Assembly (NCBI RefSeq): GCF_003568845.1
Contig: NZ_CP030128.1
Location: forward strand, 390,211 to 454,210
Source: Indioceanicola profundi
GTDB taxonomy: Bacteria; Pseudomonadota; Alphaproteobacteria; Azospirillales; Azospirillaceae
Direction of reading: 5' to 3'
DNA: 64,000 nt
A model generated the notes under the pieces. The model saw nothing but the letters and a program-made list of their open reading frames with translations. It had not been told where the DNA came from and searched no databases. How positions within the stretch are numbered: the first letter of the stretch is position 1; each line of letters opens with the position of its first letter. Both the position numbers and the translations under genes were made by a program. Of this stretch, positions 1-7,156 are shown piece after piece.

Positions 1-608
1 TGAACCACCGGGTCAAGAATTCGCTGCAGATCGTCTCCAGCATGATGAGCATAACCCTGGCCCACACCATGGATCCCAGGGCCCGTCAGGCCGTGGCTGA
101 AGCAGCCGGGCGGATTGACGCCGTGTCCATGGCGCATGAGCGGCTTTATCGGACCGACAGCTTGGAAACGGCAGATGCCGGCGCTTATCTCCGGGATCTT
201 TGTGCCGATCTGGCCTATTCCGGCGGCGATGTGGATATCCGCTTCTCCTGCGATCCTATCACCCTCGGGCCGGACCGGCTGGTACCGCTCGGTCTGGCCG
301 CCAACGAGATGGTGACGAACGCCTTGAAGTATGCCTATGCGGGCCGGGCGCGCGGGCCGGTTCATGTCGGCCTGCACTGCTTACCAGCGCATGATCTGAT
401 CAGCTTGCGGGTTGAGGACGAAGGAAAGGGGCTCGAGGCCGGCATTGGCGCGGCTGGACGGCCCGGCCTGGGCATGACCCTGCTGCAGGCCCTGGCGGCT
501 CAACTCGAGGGCCTTTTCAAGGCCGGAAACAGATCATCGGGGCAGGGAGCCTGCTTTGAGATCATCTTCCCGGTGGAGCGCAGCGATGTAACCTCGGCCC
601 ATGGATAA
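1..608 (+). CDS. Sensor histidine kinase, HWE/HisKA_2 type, 3' part only
   Basis: This is the C-terminal catalytic part of a cytoplasmic sensor kinase; the 5' part lies outside the window. The reading frame is open from base 3 and begins at the phosphoacceptor box NHRVKNSLQIVSS, in which the second visible residue is the histidine. An N-box-like stretch (GLAANEMVTNALKYAY), a G1-like box (VEDEGKGL) and a G2-like GLGMTLLQAL follow, which is the order seen in HisKA_2/HATPase kinases. The gene ends at the TAA codon near 606-608. Its input domain and partner cannot be seen. It is followed at once by IS debris, so any downstream response regulator has been lost or moved. Confidence 0.85.
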   Translation, partial: NHRVKNSLQIVSSMMSITLAHTMDPRARQAVAEAAGRIDAVSMAHERLYRTDSLETADAGAYLRDLCADLAYSGGDVDIRFSCDPITLGPDRLVPLGLAANEMVTNALKYAYAGRARGPVHVGLHCLPAHDLISLRVEDEGKGLEAGIGAAGRPGLGMTLLQALAAQLEGLFKAGNRSSGQGACFEIIFPVERSDVTSAHG

Positions 609-730
609 GGAAAAAACCGGGGCGCCATCAACTCGACGGGCTGGATGACCTGCGGTAACGCGCCGTCAAGCTCTTGAACCTTGGCCCAATCATGGGGCGG
701 CCATGTCCGGTTCAGGCGGCCTGAAGCATT

Positions 731-1132
731 CCAGGTCTGGAAGGCCTGAGCCCTGTCTCGGCGATCATCGGCATTGAAGAGGTTGGCCGGGCGGCGGAAA
801 AGGTTGGCAACCTGGTCGTGGATGGCGAGGTACCGTTGGGCATGGCCCGGCGGCGTGAAGCGCTTCATCATCCGCTCACATCGTCGGGTCGGCGGGTGGC
901 TGGTCCCGGCCCTGTTCAGCCCTTTGTGCTACCGATGCTCAGTCTCGGGCATGATCGTCCGCTTTGCCGCCGCACAACTGGCCTGCTTGTCCGTGAACAT
1001 GGCCCGTCACGCCCAGCCCTGCCGCTTCAGGAGCTTGCGCGCTGGCTGCTTGACGGCCTGCTAAAGCGCTCGTCAGAGATGATCGCGCTATGGCCTTCGA
1101 TCATGGCGCGTGCGGCACGATCAGGCTGAGCC
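731..1132. repeat. 402-bp inverted repeat, copy 1
   Basis: This segment recurs in opposite orientation at 35694-36095 with the same length and only about four mismatches by eye. It contains an IS6-family transposase 3' piece joined to the last ~100 bp of the azoreductase-like gene. Homology stops abruptly at both ends, at the CCAGACCTGG side (731) and at the GGCTCAGCC side (1132). Because the repeat includes azoreductase coding sequence, this copy is probably the parent and the other the derivative. Confidence 0.85.
735..1035 (-). pseudogene. IS6-family transposase, C-terminal relic
   Basis: On the minus strand this encodes a broken IS6-type transposase tail: KRQGWA, then TIMPETEHR and HKGLN, then MMKRFTPPGHAQRYLAIHDQ and ANLFRRPANL. 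The frame is interrupted by stops (for example after KRQGWA and before HKGLN), so it cannot make a transposase. The catalytic DDE region and N-terminus are absent. It is one of about ten IS6 pieces in the window. Confidence 0.75.
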
Positions 1133-1641
1133 AGAGCTTCAAAATACACGAAACGGATGTCGTGAATCCCGAGGGTGGCGAGCACATCGGTGAGATAGCC
1201 CGTCAGGTGATCCGGCTGTTTTGCCTTCCCGCCGCGGATATAGCCGCCGGAGGCCACGATGACCAGGGTTGGTCGGTCTGCAAGAAGCCCGACCTTCTGC
1301 CCGTCCTTCGCAGCAAAACTGCGCCCATGTCGCAGGACGAGGTCGACCCAGAGCTTGAGCGCGGCAGGCACCGTGTAGTTGTGCATCGGCGTCGTAATGA
1401 TCAGCGCATCTGTGTCTTCGAGTTCGCGGATCAGAGCTTCGGAAGCCTGGAATTCAGGCACAGACCTGTCGAGCCGCTGAATGATGGCGGTTGCACAGTC
1501 TGCGGATATCCAGCCAAAGCAGCCCGCAGCCAGGTCGCGTTCGGTCAAAGCGTAATCGGAATGGGACCGCCGCAGATTGTCAACGGCCTGCATTGCAAGC
1601 TGATAGCCGCGCGCGTGCTTGCCCATCGGGCTTGCATTCAC
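1027..1641 (-). CDS. FMN-dependent NADH-azoreductase/NAD(P)H quinone oxidoreductase family, altered ends
   Basis: A flavodoxin-fold oxidoreductase of the AzoR family, expected to reduce quinones or azo compounds with NAD(P)H in the cytosol. Visible family features are LLVNASPMG at the start, TPMHNYTVPAALKLWVDLVL (flavin loop and helix) and VIVASGGYI. Both ends look disturbed. The GTG at 1641 falls inside the first beta strand, and upstream in-frame residues (LASRGPSTHALLV) have no clear start; an ATG at 1717 reading MTASNLPAKPQ is one frame off. The last ~10 residues (RPSSSQRASS) are encoded by IS6 debris. It may be a pseudogene. The IS110 element immediately upstream probably removed its promoter. 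Confidence 0.6.
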   Translation of the reverse strand: MNASPMGKHARGYQLAMQAVDNLRRSHSDYALTERDLAAGCFGWISADCATAIIQRLDRSVPEFQASEALIRELEDTDALIITTPMHNYTVPAALKLWVDLVLRHGRSFAAKDGQKVGLLADRPTLVIVASGGYIRGGKAKQPDHLTGYLTDVLATLGIHDIRFVYFEALAQPDRAARAMIEGHSAIISDERFSRPSSSQRASS

Positions 1642-1744
1642 CAGAAGAGCATGTGTGGATGGCCCCCGGCTCGCAAGGGAAAAGTTGAGGTTTGGCGGGC
1701 AGGTTGCTTGCAGTCATGTGTCCGGCCTTTCACGCGGCGCACAT

Positions 1745-1899
1745 GGCCGCTGGCCCCTATGGGTGTCCGCAGGTCGGGTCCTCATCAGATACTCGGGTTC
1801 AAGGCCCATCTCTTCTCCAGGTTCTCCCAACCCGTCGGCACGCCGCCGACCATCCCATCACCTCTCCCCAGCAAGCGTTCCTTCGGTGGACGGCTCTGC
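1745..1899 (-). ncRNA. Candidate IS110/IS1111 non-coding (bridge-type) RNA region
   Basis: About 150 bp between the transposase stop and the end of the element is non-coding and contains a perfect 6-bp hairpin (GTCGGC/GCCGAC around a 5-base loop, 1834-1850). IS110-family elements are known to express a bridge RNA from a non-coding end; in the IS1111 group it lies 3' of the transposase. No transcript or promoter is proven here, so this is inference from position and structure. Confidence 0.3.
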
Positions 1900-2910
1900 T
1901 TATGCCATAGCCGCTCCCCTGTAGGGCTCCGCCTTCGCCATCACCGCCCAGGCAATGCGGGCTGTTTTGTTCGCCAGGGCCACGGCGACTTTCAGGCGCG
2001 GGCAGCGTGCCAGCATGCCCTGGATCCATGGGTTGGACCGCATCATCCTGGACCGCAGCAGCACGGTCTGCGCTCCGATGATCAGCAAGCGTCTGATGTA
2101 CTGATCACCCTGCCGGCTGATCCGTCCCAGGCGCTGCTTGCCGCCGGTTGATTTCTGCCGCGGCACGAGCCCCAGCCAGGCCGAGAACTCCCGGCCGTTC
2201 CGGAAGAACATGGGATCGGCAATGGCGGCCGCAATGGCGCTGGCGACCAGCGGACCGATACCGGGGATGGTTGCCAGCCGCCGGCTTGTCGGACTCGCCT
2301 GATGCCAAGCCTTGATCTTTGCTTCGAGGTCCGCGATGCGCTTCTCCACCGCATCCAGCTGTGCCGCGAGCAGTTCAACGACCTCACGGGCCAGGGCCGG
2401 AATGGCCGGGTCCTGGCGCATGCTGTCCAGCAGGGCTGGGATGTTCGCAAGGCCTCTGGATTGGACCAAGCCGAACTCGGCCAGATGCCCGCGCGCGGCA
2501 TTGACCAGCTGTGTGCGTTGCCGGACCAGGAGGTCACGGGCCCGGTGCATGGTTATCACCGCCTGCTGATCCTCCGATTTGACCGAGACGAACCGCATGC
2601 TTGGGCGGCTCACCGCCTCGCAAATGGCAGCTGCATCCGCAGCATCGGTCTTCCCGCGCCGAACATAGGCCTTCACATATTGGGCTGGCATCAGCCAGAC
2701 CTCATGGCCGAGCTTGCGCAACTCCCGTGCCCAATAATGCGCAGTCGCGCAAGCTTCCATGCCGACCAGGCAGGGAGAGAGCTTTGCAAAATAGGCCAGG
2801 ACCTGCCCGCGGCGCAGACTACGCCGCTCGACGACGCTGCCGGCGGCATTCACGGCATGAAGCTGGAAGACATGCTTGGCCAGATCGAGGCCGACCGTCG
2901 TGATCTGCAT
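1900..2910 (-). CDS. IS110-family transposase (DEDD recombinase)
   Basis: A 336-residue transposase that moves its element by RuvC-like DEDD chemistry plus a C-terminal Transposase_20 domain. The N-terminal domain begins with VGLDLAKHVFQLHAV (first acidic residue), followed by GMEACATAHYW and the RRGKTDAADAAAICEA motif. The C-terminal half contains IPGIGPLVASAIAA and the FSAWLGLVPRQ..GGKQRLGRIS motif of this family. The ATG at 2910 is chosen because an AGGAG sits about 9 bases upstream and the family start (MQITTVGLDLAK) matches; a longer reading to 3012 is less likely. No lesion is visible, so it could be active. Confidence 0.9.
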   Translation of the reverse strand: MQITTVGLDLAKHVFQLHAVNAAGSVVERRSLRRGQVLAYFAKLSPCLVGMEACATAHYWARELRKLGHEVWLMPAQYVKAYVRRGKTDAADAAAICEAVSRPSMRFVSVKSEDQQAVITMHRARDLLVRQRTQLVNAARGHLAEFGLVQSRGLANIPALLDSMRQDPAIPALAREVVELLAAQLDAVEKRIADLEAKIKAWHQASPTSRRLATIPGIGPLVASAIAAAIADPMFFRNGREFSAWLGLVPRQKSTGGKQRLGRISRQGDQYIRRLLIIGAQTVLLRSRMMRSNPWIQGMLARCPRLKVAVALANKTARIAWAVMAKAEPYRGAAMA

Positions 2911-3114
2911 CTTGGCGCACTCCTGTCCTGCTGGGGTCCGATGGCAACCATCCTGCCACAGCACCGGTGGGAGGGGGCCATCCACCCCATCAGATTTCAT
3001 GTGGGGCTCCACTTAGGAGAAACCGTCGGGTCATGGTGGCCGTGCGGCCACGGCATGTAGGGCAGGCTGTGCTCAAAATGCCGGCTCGCTGGCCGGCTGG
3101 GTCGAGAACAATGC

Positions 3115-3972
3115 TCAGCGCATCAGGACGCCTGTCAGCTTGTCCGGATTCCGGGTGATGTAGAGTGCTGTGATGCGGCCACCTTCGACCTCCAGCGCCG
3201 TTGTCTGCAGGTTGCCGTCGATGCGGCTGATAAAGCCCGGAAGACCATCGATCATAGTGGCCCCCAGAAACTCCATCTGCGGTCCGAACTTGCGCGAGAG
3301 GCCAGTGAACAGCCGGACCAGGTTTTCGAGCCCCTCGATCACATTTGGATAGGACAGGACCTTGCCGCCGCCGTCCGAATGGAGCGTTGCGCCTTCCGCC
3401 AGCATGGCGCCAAGCCTGGCCGCATCGCCGGACCGGCAAGCTTCGAAAAATGCACGGGTCAGCTCCTCGCCCACGTCCCGCGGCACCGGATAGCGCGGCC
3501 GATCGATCTGGACGTGCGCCCGCGCCCGGCTGGCCAGCTGGCGGGTAGCGGCGTTACTTCTGTTGATGGTGACCGCGACTTCCTCCAAGGGTTGGCCGAA
3601 GACGTCATGCAGGAGGAACGCCGCACGTTCGAGCGGCGACAGGCGCTCCAGCGCCATCATCAGCGACAAAGTCAGGTTGTCCGGACGTAGCGCGTCATCG
3701 TCCGGTTCGACGAGCGGCTCGGGCAGCCACGTGCCCGGATAGGTCTCCCGACGCGACCGGGCAGATTTCATCTGATCAAGGCCGAGCCGCGACACCGTAC
3801 GGGTCAGCCAGGCTGCAGGTTCGGCGATACTGTTGAAATCGGCTTGATGCCAGCGCAGCCACGCCTCTTGCACCATGTCTTCAGCTTCGCTGTGTGAACC
3901 CAGCATACGGTAGGCGAGACGCAGCAGCCGGGACCGCTGCGCCTCGAAGATGGCGACGGGATCAGGCCGCAT
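3115..3972 (-). CDS. ECF41-type RNA polymerase sigma factor with SnoaL-like C-terminal extension
   Basis: A 285-residue extracytoplasmic-function sigma factor. Residues ~5-70 form region 2 (LLRLAYRMLGSHSEAEDMVQ), a WLPEPL linker lies near residue 82, and region 4 is LSPLERAAFLLHDVFGQP to about 155. A SnoaL-like C-terminal domain follows. It carries DGGGK at 200-204 and NPDKL near residue 275, the signatures of group ECF41, in which this extension regulates the sigma factor itself. The ATG at 3972 overlaps the end of the upstream AhpD-like gene by 11 bases, so translation is probably coupled. The partner gene and promoter are typical for ECF41. The signal sensed is unknown. Confidence 0.93.
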   Translation of the reverse strand: MRPDPVAIFEAQRSRLLRLAYRMLGSHSEAEDMVQEAWLRWHQADFNSIAEPAAWLTRTVSRLGLDQMKSARSRRETYPGTWLPEPLVEPDDDALRPDNLTLSLMMALERLSPLERAAFLLHDVFGQPLEEVAVTINRSNAATRQLASRARAHVQIDRPRYPVPRDVGEELTRAFFEACRSGDAARLGAMLAEGATLHSDGGGKVLSYPNVIEGLENLVRLFTGLSRKFGPQMEFLGATMIDGLPGFISRIDGNLQTTALEVEGGRITALYITRNPDKLTGVLMR

Positions 3973-4435
3973 GAGCCTGTGCTCCGGGGAGATCCATGGC
4001 ATGCGTGGCGCGGAACCCGACCTGGACGCGGTTCCAGAGATTGATGGCGCCGATCGCCAGCGATAGCCATGCTCGCTCGTCAGGCGTGAAAACAGCTTCC
4101 AGACGTGCCCAGTCCTCGTCCGGCGCACCGGTATCAGCGACCAGCGTCAGAGCTTCGGTCCAGGCGAGCGCGGCACGCTCCCGATCAGAATAGAGCGGGC
4201 TTTCACGCCAGGCGGGCAGCATGTGCAGGCGCAGGGGCGTCTCACCATCTTTCAGCGCTTCCGCCACGTGCATCTGGATACAGAAGGCGCATGCATTCAG
4301 TTGCGAGGCACGCAGCTTCACCAGATGCACCAGCGGCGGCTCGAGCGGGCCGGCCTTGATTGCGGCTTCAAGAGCAAAGAGCGGCTTGAATCCGGCTCCG
4401 GCGCGTTTGAAATGGTCGGTCATGCGGGGTGCCAT
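3962..4435 (-). CDS. Carboxymuconolactone decarboxylase/AhpD-like protein
   Basis: A 157-residue all-helical AhpD-fold protein. CAFC (Cys49, Cys52) followed by QMH matches the peroxidatic or redox dithiol motif of this family. Such proteins are the usual genetic partners of ECF41 sigma factors and are thought to act on peroxides or other reactive compounds, although the substrate is not known. The ATG at 4435 has an AGGAG 6 bases upstream; an ATG at 4423 is an alternative. It is the first gene of a two-gene operon with the sigma factor and lies just downstream of an ECF41 promoter. Confidence 0.9.
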   Translation of the reverse strand: MAPRMTDHFKRAGAGFKPLFALEAAIKAGPLEPPLVHLVKLRASQLNACAFCIQMHVAEALKDGETPLRLHMLPAWRESPLYSDRERAALAWTEALTLVADTGAPDEDWARLEAVFTPDERAWLSLAIGAINLWNRVQVGFRATHAMDLPGAQAHAA

Positions 4436-4466
4436 GATAATCTCCTGTTTGGTCTGACACCAGCAT

Positions 4467-4493
4467 GACGACATGGCGCTGCCCGATGTGACA
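4467..4493 (-). promoter_or_regulatory. ECF41 autoregulatory promoter
   Basis: The minus strand reads TGTCACA (4493-4487), a 16-base spacer, then CGTC (4470-4467). This matches the published ECF41 promoter consensus exactly in both boxes and spacing. It lies about 32 bases upstream of the AhpD-like ATG, giving a leader of roughly 25 bases, and predicts that the sigma factor activates its own operon. Confidence 0.88.
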
Positions 4494-4639
4494 CGCCGCA
4501 GATTATTTTCACTTTACACCTTTTGGGCAGCTTCAAAGCACGGCCCTCTCCCTGGGCGGAACGCTGCAACAGGTCTGCTTCAAATTTGAAAGCGCTGCGG
4601 GAGGCGAAGCGCCAGCGCTGATCGGGGATTGCAGGTATC

Positions 4640-4765
4640 AGCGTACCGCTCACAGGATCACGCCCGCCGTGAACCGCCGGCCCTTGCACGGGCTCTTGCC
4701 GCTCGCATCACCTTGTCACCCCAGCCGCCGAACCGGCCGAGGATCCAGGCGATCCAAGCAGCGCC
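4640..4765 (-). pseudogene. IS6-family element, 5' fragment
   Basis: On the minus strand a short piece encodes SGKSPCKGRRFTAGVIL, like the N-terminus of IS6/IS240-type transposases (KGRQFTAEVILWAVR), preceded by ILGRFGGWG-coding DNA. A diverged copy of the same stretch lies at 61675-61800. A stop follows at once, so this is only a relic. Confidence 0.5.
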
Positions 4766-4787
4766 GGACATACCAAAACAGCCCCTG

Positions 4788-5705
4788 TCACACTGGTACC
4801 CGCGCCATACGCGGGCAGCCCTCCCAATTCCGATCTCCTCCAAACCGCTCAATCAGGAGGTCTGCAAGCACCTTGATCTTGTTCGGCAGGTACGTGCTGG
4901 GCGGCGGGCGCAGCAGATAGATGCCAGCCTCGGGAATTGGGAAGTCGGACAGCACCTGCGCGACGTCGCCTCTCGTGATGGCGGGCCCCGCCAGGAAGGC
5001 TGGCAGGCGGCCAACACCCAAACCGGCGATGACGGCCGCAAGGACTGCTTGGCCGTTGTCGGCAATGAACCGTCCCTGCGGCCGGATGCTCACCTCACGG
5101 CCATTGTCCAAAATCCGCCAAATCTCGTCGCCCTGCCGCACGGCTTCGTGCTCGTCCAGGTCGGCTGGAACGCGCAGCGCCGGCGACCGCGCCAGATAGG
5201 CCGGGCTCGCCACAAATACGCCATGCACGGGCGCGATCCGGCGTGCGACCAGGGAGGAGTCCGGCAGATTGCCAAGCCGGATTGCGACGTCATACCCCTC
5301 GCCGACGATGTCGACGTAGCGGTCGCTGTAGGAGGTCCGGATCTCCAGGCGGGGATGCCGGACCGCCAACTCCGCCAGGATCGGCGCCAGGTGCAGCAGA
5401 CCAAAGGTGAGAGGCGCCGCGATGCGCAGAAGGCCGCACGCCTCGCCATCGGCGCTCACGGCGTCGATGGCAGCCTGCATCTCCGCAACAATCCGGTCGG
5501 CATGAAGCTTGAAGCTCGCCCCGGCTTCGGTGACCGACATGCCCCGGGTGGTCCGCGCTAGGAGTTGGGCGCCGAGTTGCGATTCCAGTCGAGCGACGCG
5601 ACGGCTCAGCAGCGACTTGGACATGCCCAGGCGCTGACTGGCACGGGTCAACCCTCCGGCCTCGACAACCTCCGTGAAGGCGCGCAGATCATCCAGATCA
5701 AACAT
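4788..5705 (-). CDS. LysR-family transcriptional regulator
   Basis: A 305-residue LysR-type DNA-binding regulator. The winged helix-turn-helix occupies residues ~1-60 (DLRAFTEVVEAGGLTRASQR, then SKSLLSRRVARLESQLGAQL), and a two-lobed effector domain starts at about residue 90 (GLLRIAAPLTFG). It is divergent from the azoreductase gene at 5813 with about 107 bp between them, the standard arrangement for a LysR regulator and its target; it probably senses a quinone-like or electrophilic inducer. The C-terminus runs into the IS6 fragment region, but its length is normal for the family. Confidence 0.93.
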   Translation of the reverse strand: MFDLDDLRAFTEVVEAGGLTRASQRLGMSKSLLSRRVARLESQLGAQLLARTTRGMSVTEAGASFKLHADRIVAEMQAAIDAVSADGEACGLLRIAAPLTFGLLHLAPILAELAVRHPRLEIRTSYSDRYVDIVGEGYDVAIRLGNLPDSSLVARRIAPVHGVFVASPAYLARSPALRVPADLDEHEAVRQGDEIWRILDNGREVSIRPQGRFIADNGQAVLAAVIAGLGVGRLPAFLAGPAITRGDVAQVLSDFPIPEAGIYLLRPPPSTYLPNKIKVLADLLIERFGGDRNWEGCPRMARVPV

Positions 5706-5812
5706 TGGCGTTGCCGATCCTGCAACAGGCTTTGCCCGTTAATGCCACTACCGTCGCGGTCCTCGCAACGACAACTTCCCGGTCAGAACCCGGCTAAATC
5801 GTGAGGATCGAA

Positions 5813-6439
5813 ATGACCACCATCCTTGTCCTTGAAAGCTCAACAGGCGGCGATTCGTCCGTCAGCAAGCTGCTGGTGCGTGACGCTCTGGACAGGTTGC
5901 GCACCGCAGACAAGGAGAGCCGCGTCTTGCACCATGATTTCGGGCTGTATCCGATCCCGCATCTGACAACATCCAGCATCGCGGGCGTGCGTGGGGAACC
6001 CGTGACGGAGGAGGAACGCCTCACGCGTGCGCTTTCCGACCAGCTCATTGCGGAACTCAAGGCGGCCAACATCATTCTGGTTGGCGCGCCCATGTACAAT
6101 TTTGGCATCTCGACCGCCCTGCGGGCCTGGTTCGATCACGTCCTGCGGGCGGGACAGACCTTCAGCTATTCGGAAAGCGGCCCAAAGGGCCTGCTGCAAG
6201 GCAAACGGGCCCTCGTGGTCGAGGCGCGCGGCGGCCATTACAGCGAAGGTCCCGCGCAGGCCCTGGATTTCCAGGAGCCCTACCTGCGCCAGCTTTTCGG
6301 CTTCATGGGCGTCACCGACGTCACCTTCGTCCGCGCCGAGAAGATCGGCTTCGGGCCCGATGCCCGCAGCCAGGCGATCGAAGGCGCCACGGCCAGGATC
6401 GCCGACGTGATCCCGCATCTGCGGCCAGAGGCGGCCTGA
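5813..6439 (+). CDS. azoR: FMN-dependent NADH-azoreductase
   Basis: A 208-residue flavodoxin-fold enzyme expected to carry out two-electron reduction of quinones and azo dyes with NADH and FMN in the cytosol. It shows the AzoR pattern: TTILVLESSTGGDSSVS (phosphate loop), APMYNFGISTALRAWFDHVL (flavin contact) and VVEARGGHYSEGP. The ATG at 5813 is preferred over the GTG at 5801 because GAGG lies about 7 bases upstream of it and the family starts at the first beta strand. The divergent LysR gene at 4788 is the likely regulator. The gene looks intact, unlike the paralogue at 1027-1641. Confidence 0.92.
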   Translation: MTTILVLESSTGGDSSVSKLLVRDALDRLRTADKESRVLHHDFGLYPIPHLTTSSIAGVRGEPVTEEERLTRALSDQLIAELKAANIILVGAPMYNFGISTALRAWFDHVLRAGQTFSYSESGPKGLLQGKRALVVEARGGHYSEGPAQALDFQEPYLRQLFGFMGVTDVTFVRAEKIGFGPDARSQAIEGATARIADVIPHLRPEAA

Positions 6440-6497
6440 TTTCGCCGTGTGGCAAGGGCCGGCGGTCGGACCCTGGTCATCCGCCGCCGGCCCTTGC

Positions 6498-7154
6498 TCA
6501 TTCCGGACAGGCTGCGCCGGTCTCGATCCAGGCGGAGATGAGGTCGGCGAACTCGGCCTGCGTGCCCGGCGCGGGGCGCCGACCTGCCCCGGGGTGCCAA
6601 GCCCAACCGACGAGATGATCCTCCGCCATATGCGTGCGGATCTGCGCCAGAGAGCGACCCCCGTTCCTTACGGGATCTTTGATCTGCCTGCAAATATCCC
6701 CCAGCGACCGGTCCTGCCATCCCATGCTTGCGGGCGCGAGCATCCAATGGCTGTTGCCAGGAACGGAGCCGATGCGGCTGCCGAGAATGACGGTGTTCTC
6801 GGCCCGGTGGCAGGTGTTGCACGTCATTCCATCCACGCCGATGCCGGATAGACCTGCCTGCATGAAGGGGATGTGCGGGCGCATGTCGTCACCCTGGGTG
6901 GGCTGACGGCTGGACGGGTGGCAATTCATGCAGCGCGGGTCGGTGATGACCTTCGCCGCCTCCTTGAATAGGGCCCGCGAGCGTTCATTGACATCGGCAA
7001 TGGAGCTGAACGCGCCGACGGCCAACAATGACCGTTCAACATTGGCGGCGTGAGGCAATTTACTGATGCCGGAACGGGTGACGCCTTCGGTTGCAACCGC
7101 GGTGGCGGCGAGGACGAGCCCGACCTGCAAGGCTCTTCGATATGGAAGCGGCAT
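6498..7154 (-). CDS. Exported c-type cytochrome, partner of the molybdenum dehydrogenase
   Basis: A 218-residue periplasmic electron carrier. It begins with a hydrophobic signal-like segment (ALQVGLVLAATAVATEG) and has two haem-binding motifs, CMNCH and CNTCH. It starts two bases after the stop of the large dehydrogenase subunit, so it is the third gene of that operon. It probably takes electrons from the dehydrogenase to the respiratory chain. The gene looks intact even though the large subunit is frameshifted. Confidence 0.85.
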   Translation of the reverse strand: MPLPYRRALQVGLVLAATAVATEGVTRSGISKLPHAANVERSLLAVGAFSSIADVNERSRALFKEAAKVITDPRCMNCHPSSRQPTQGDDMRPHIPFMQAGLSGIGVDGMTCNTCHRAENTVILGSRIGSVPGNSHWMLAPASMGWQDRSLGDICRQIKDPVRNGGRSLAQIRTHMAEDHLVGWAWHPGAGRRPAPGTQAEFADLISAWIETGAACPE

Positions 7155-7156
7155 CG

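Larger units (their letters stand above)
1740..3075 (-). mobile_element. IS110-family insertion sequence (limits approximate)
   Basis: One DEDD transposase gene is flanked by about 100-160 bp of non-coding DNA on each side, the usual IS110/IS1111 layout. No long terminal inverted repeats or target duplication can be seen, as expected for this family. The limits are set by the start of azoreductase-related sequence on the left and the sigma factor 3' region on the right, so they are uncertain by tens of bases. Confidence 0.6.

Noticed and set aside
1090..2151. Long open frame on the plus strand (353 codons)
   Set aside because: It runs antisense to the azoreductase-like gene and the IS110 transposase, with no family-like motif; it is a GC-rich shadow frame.
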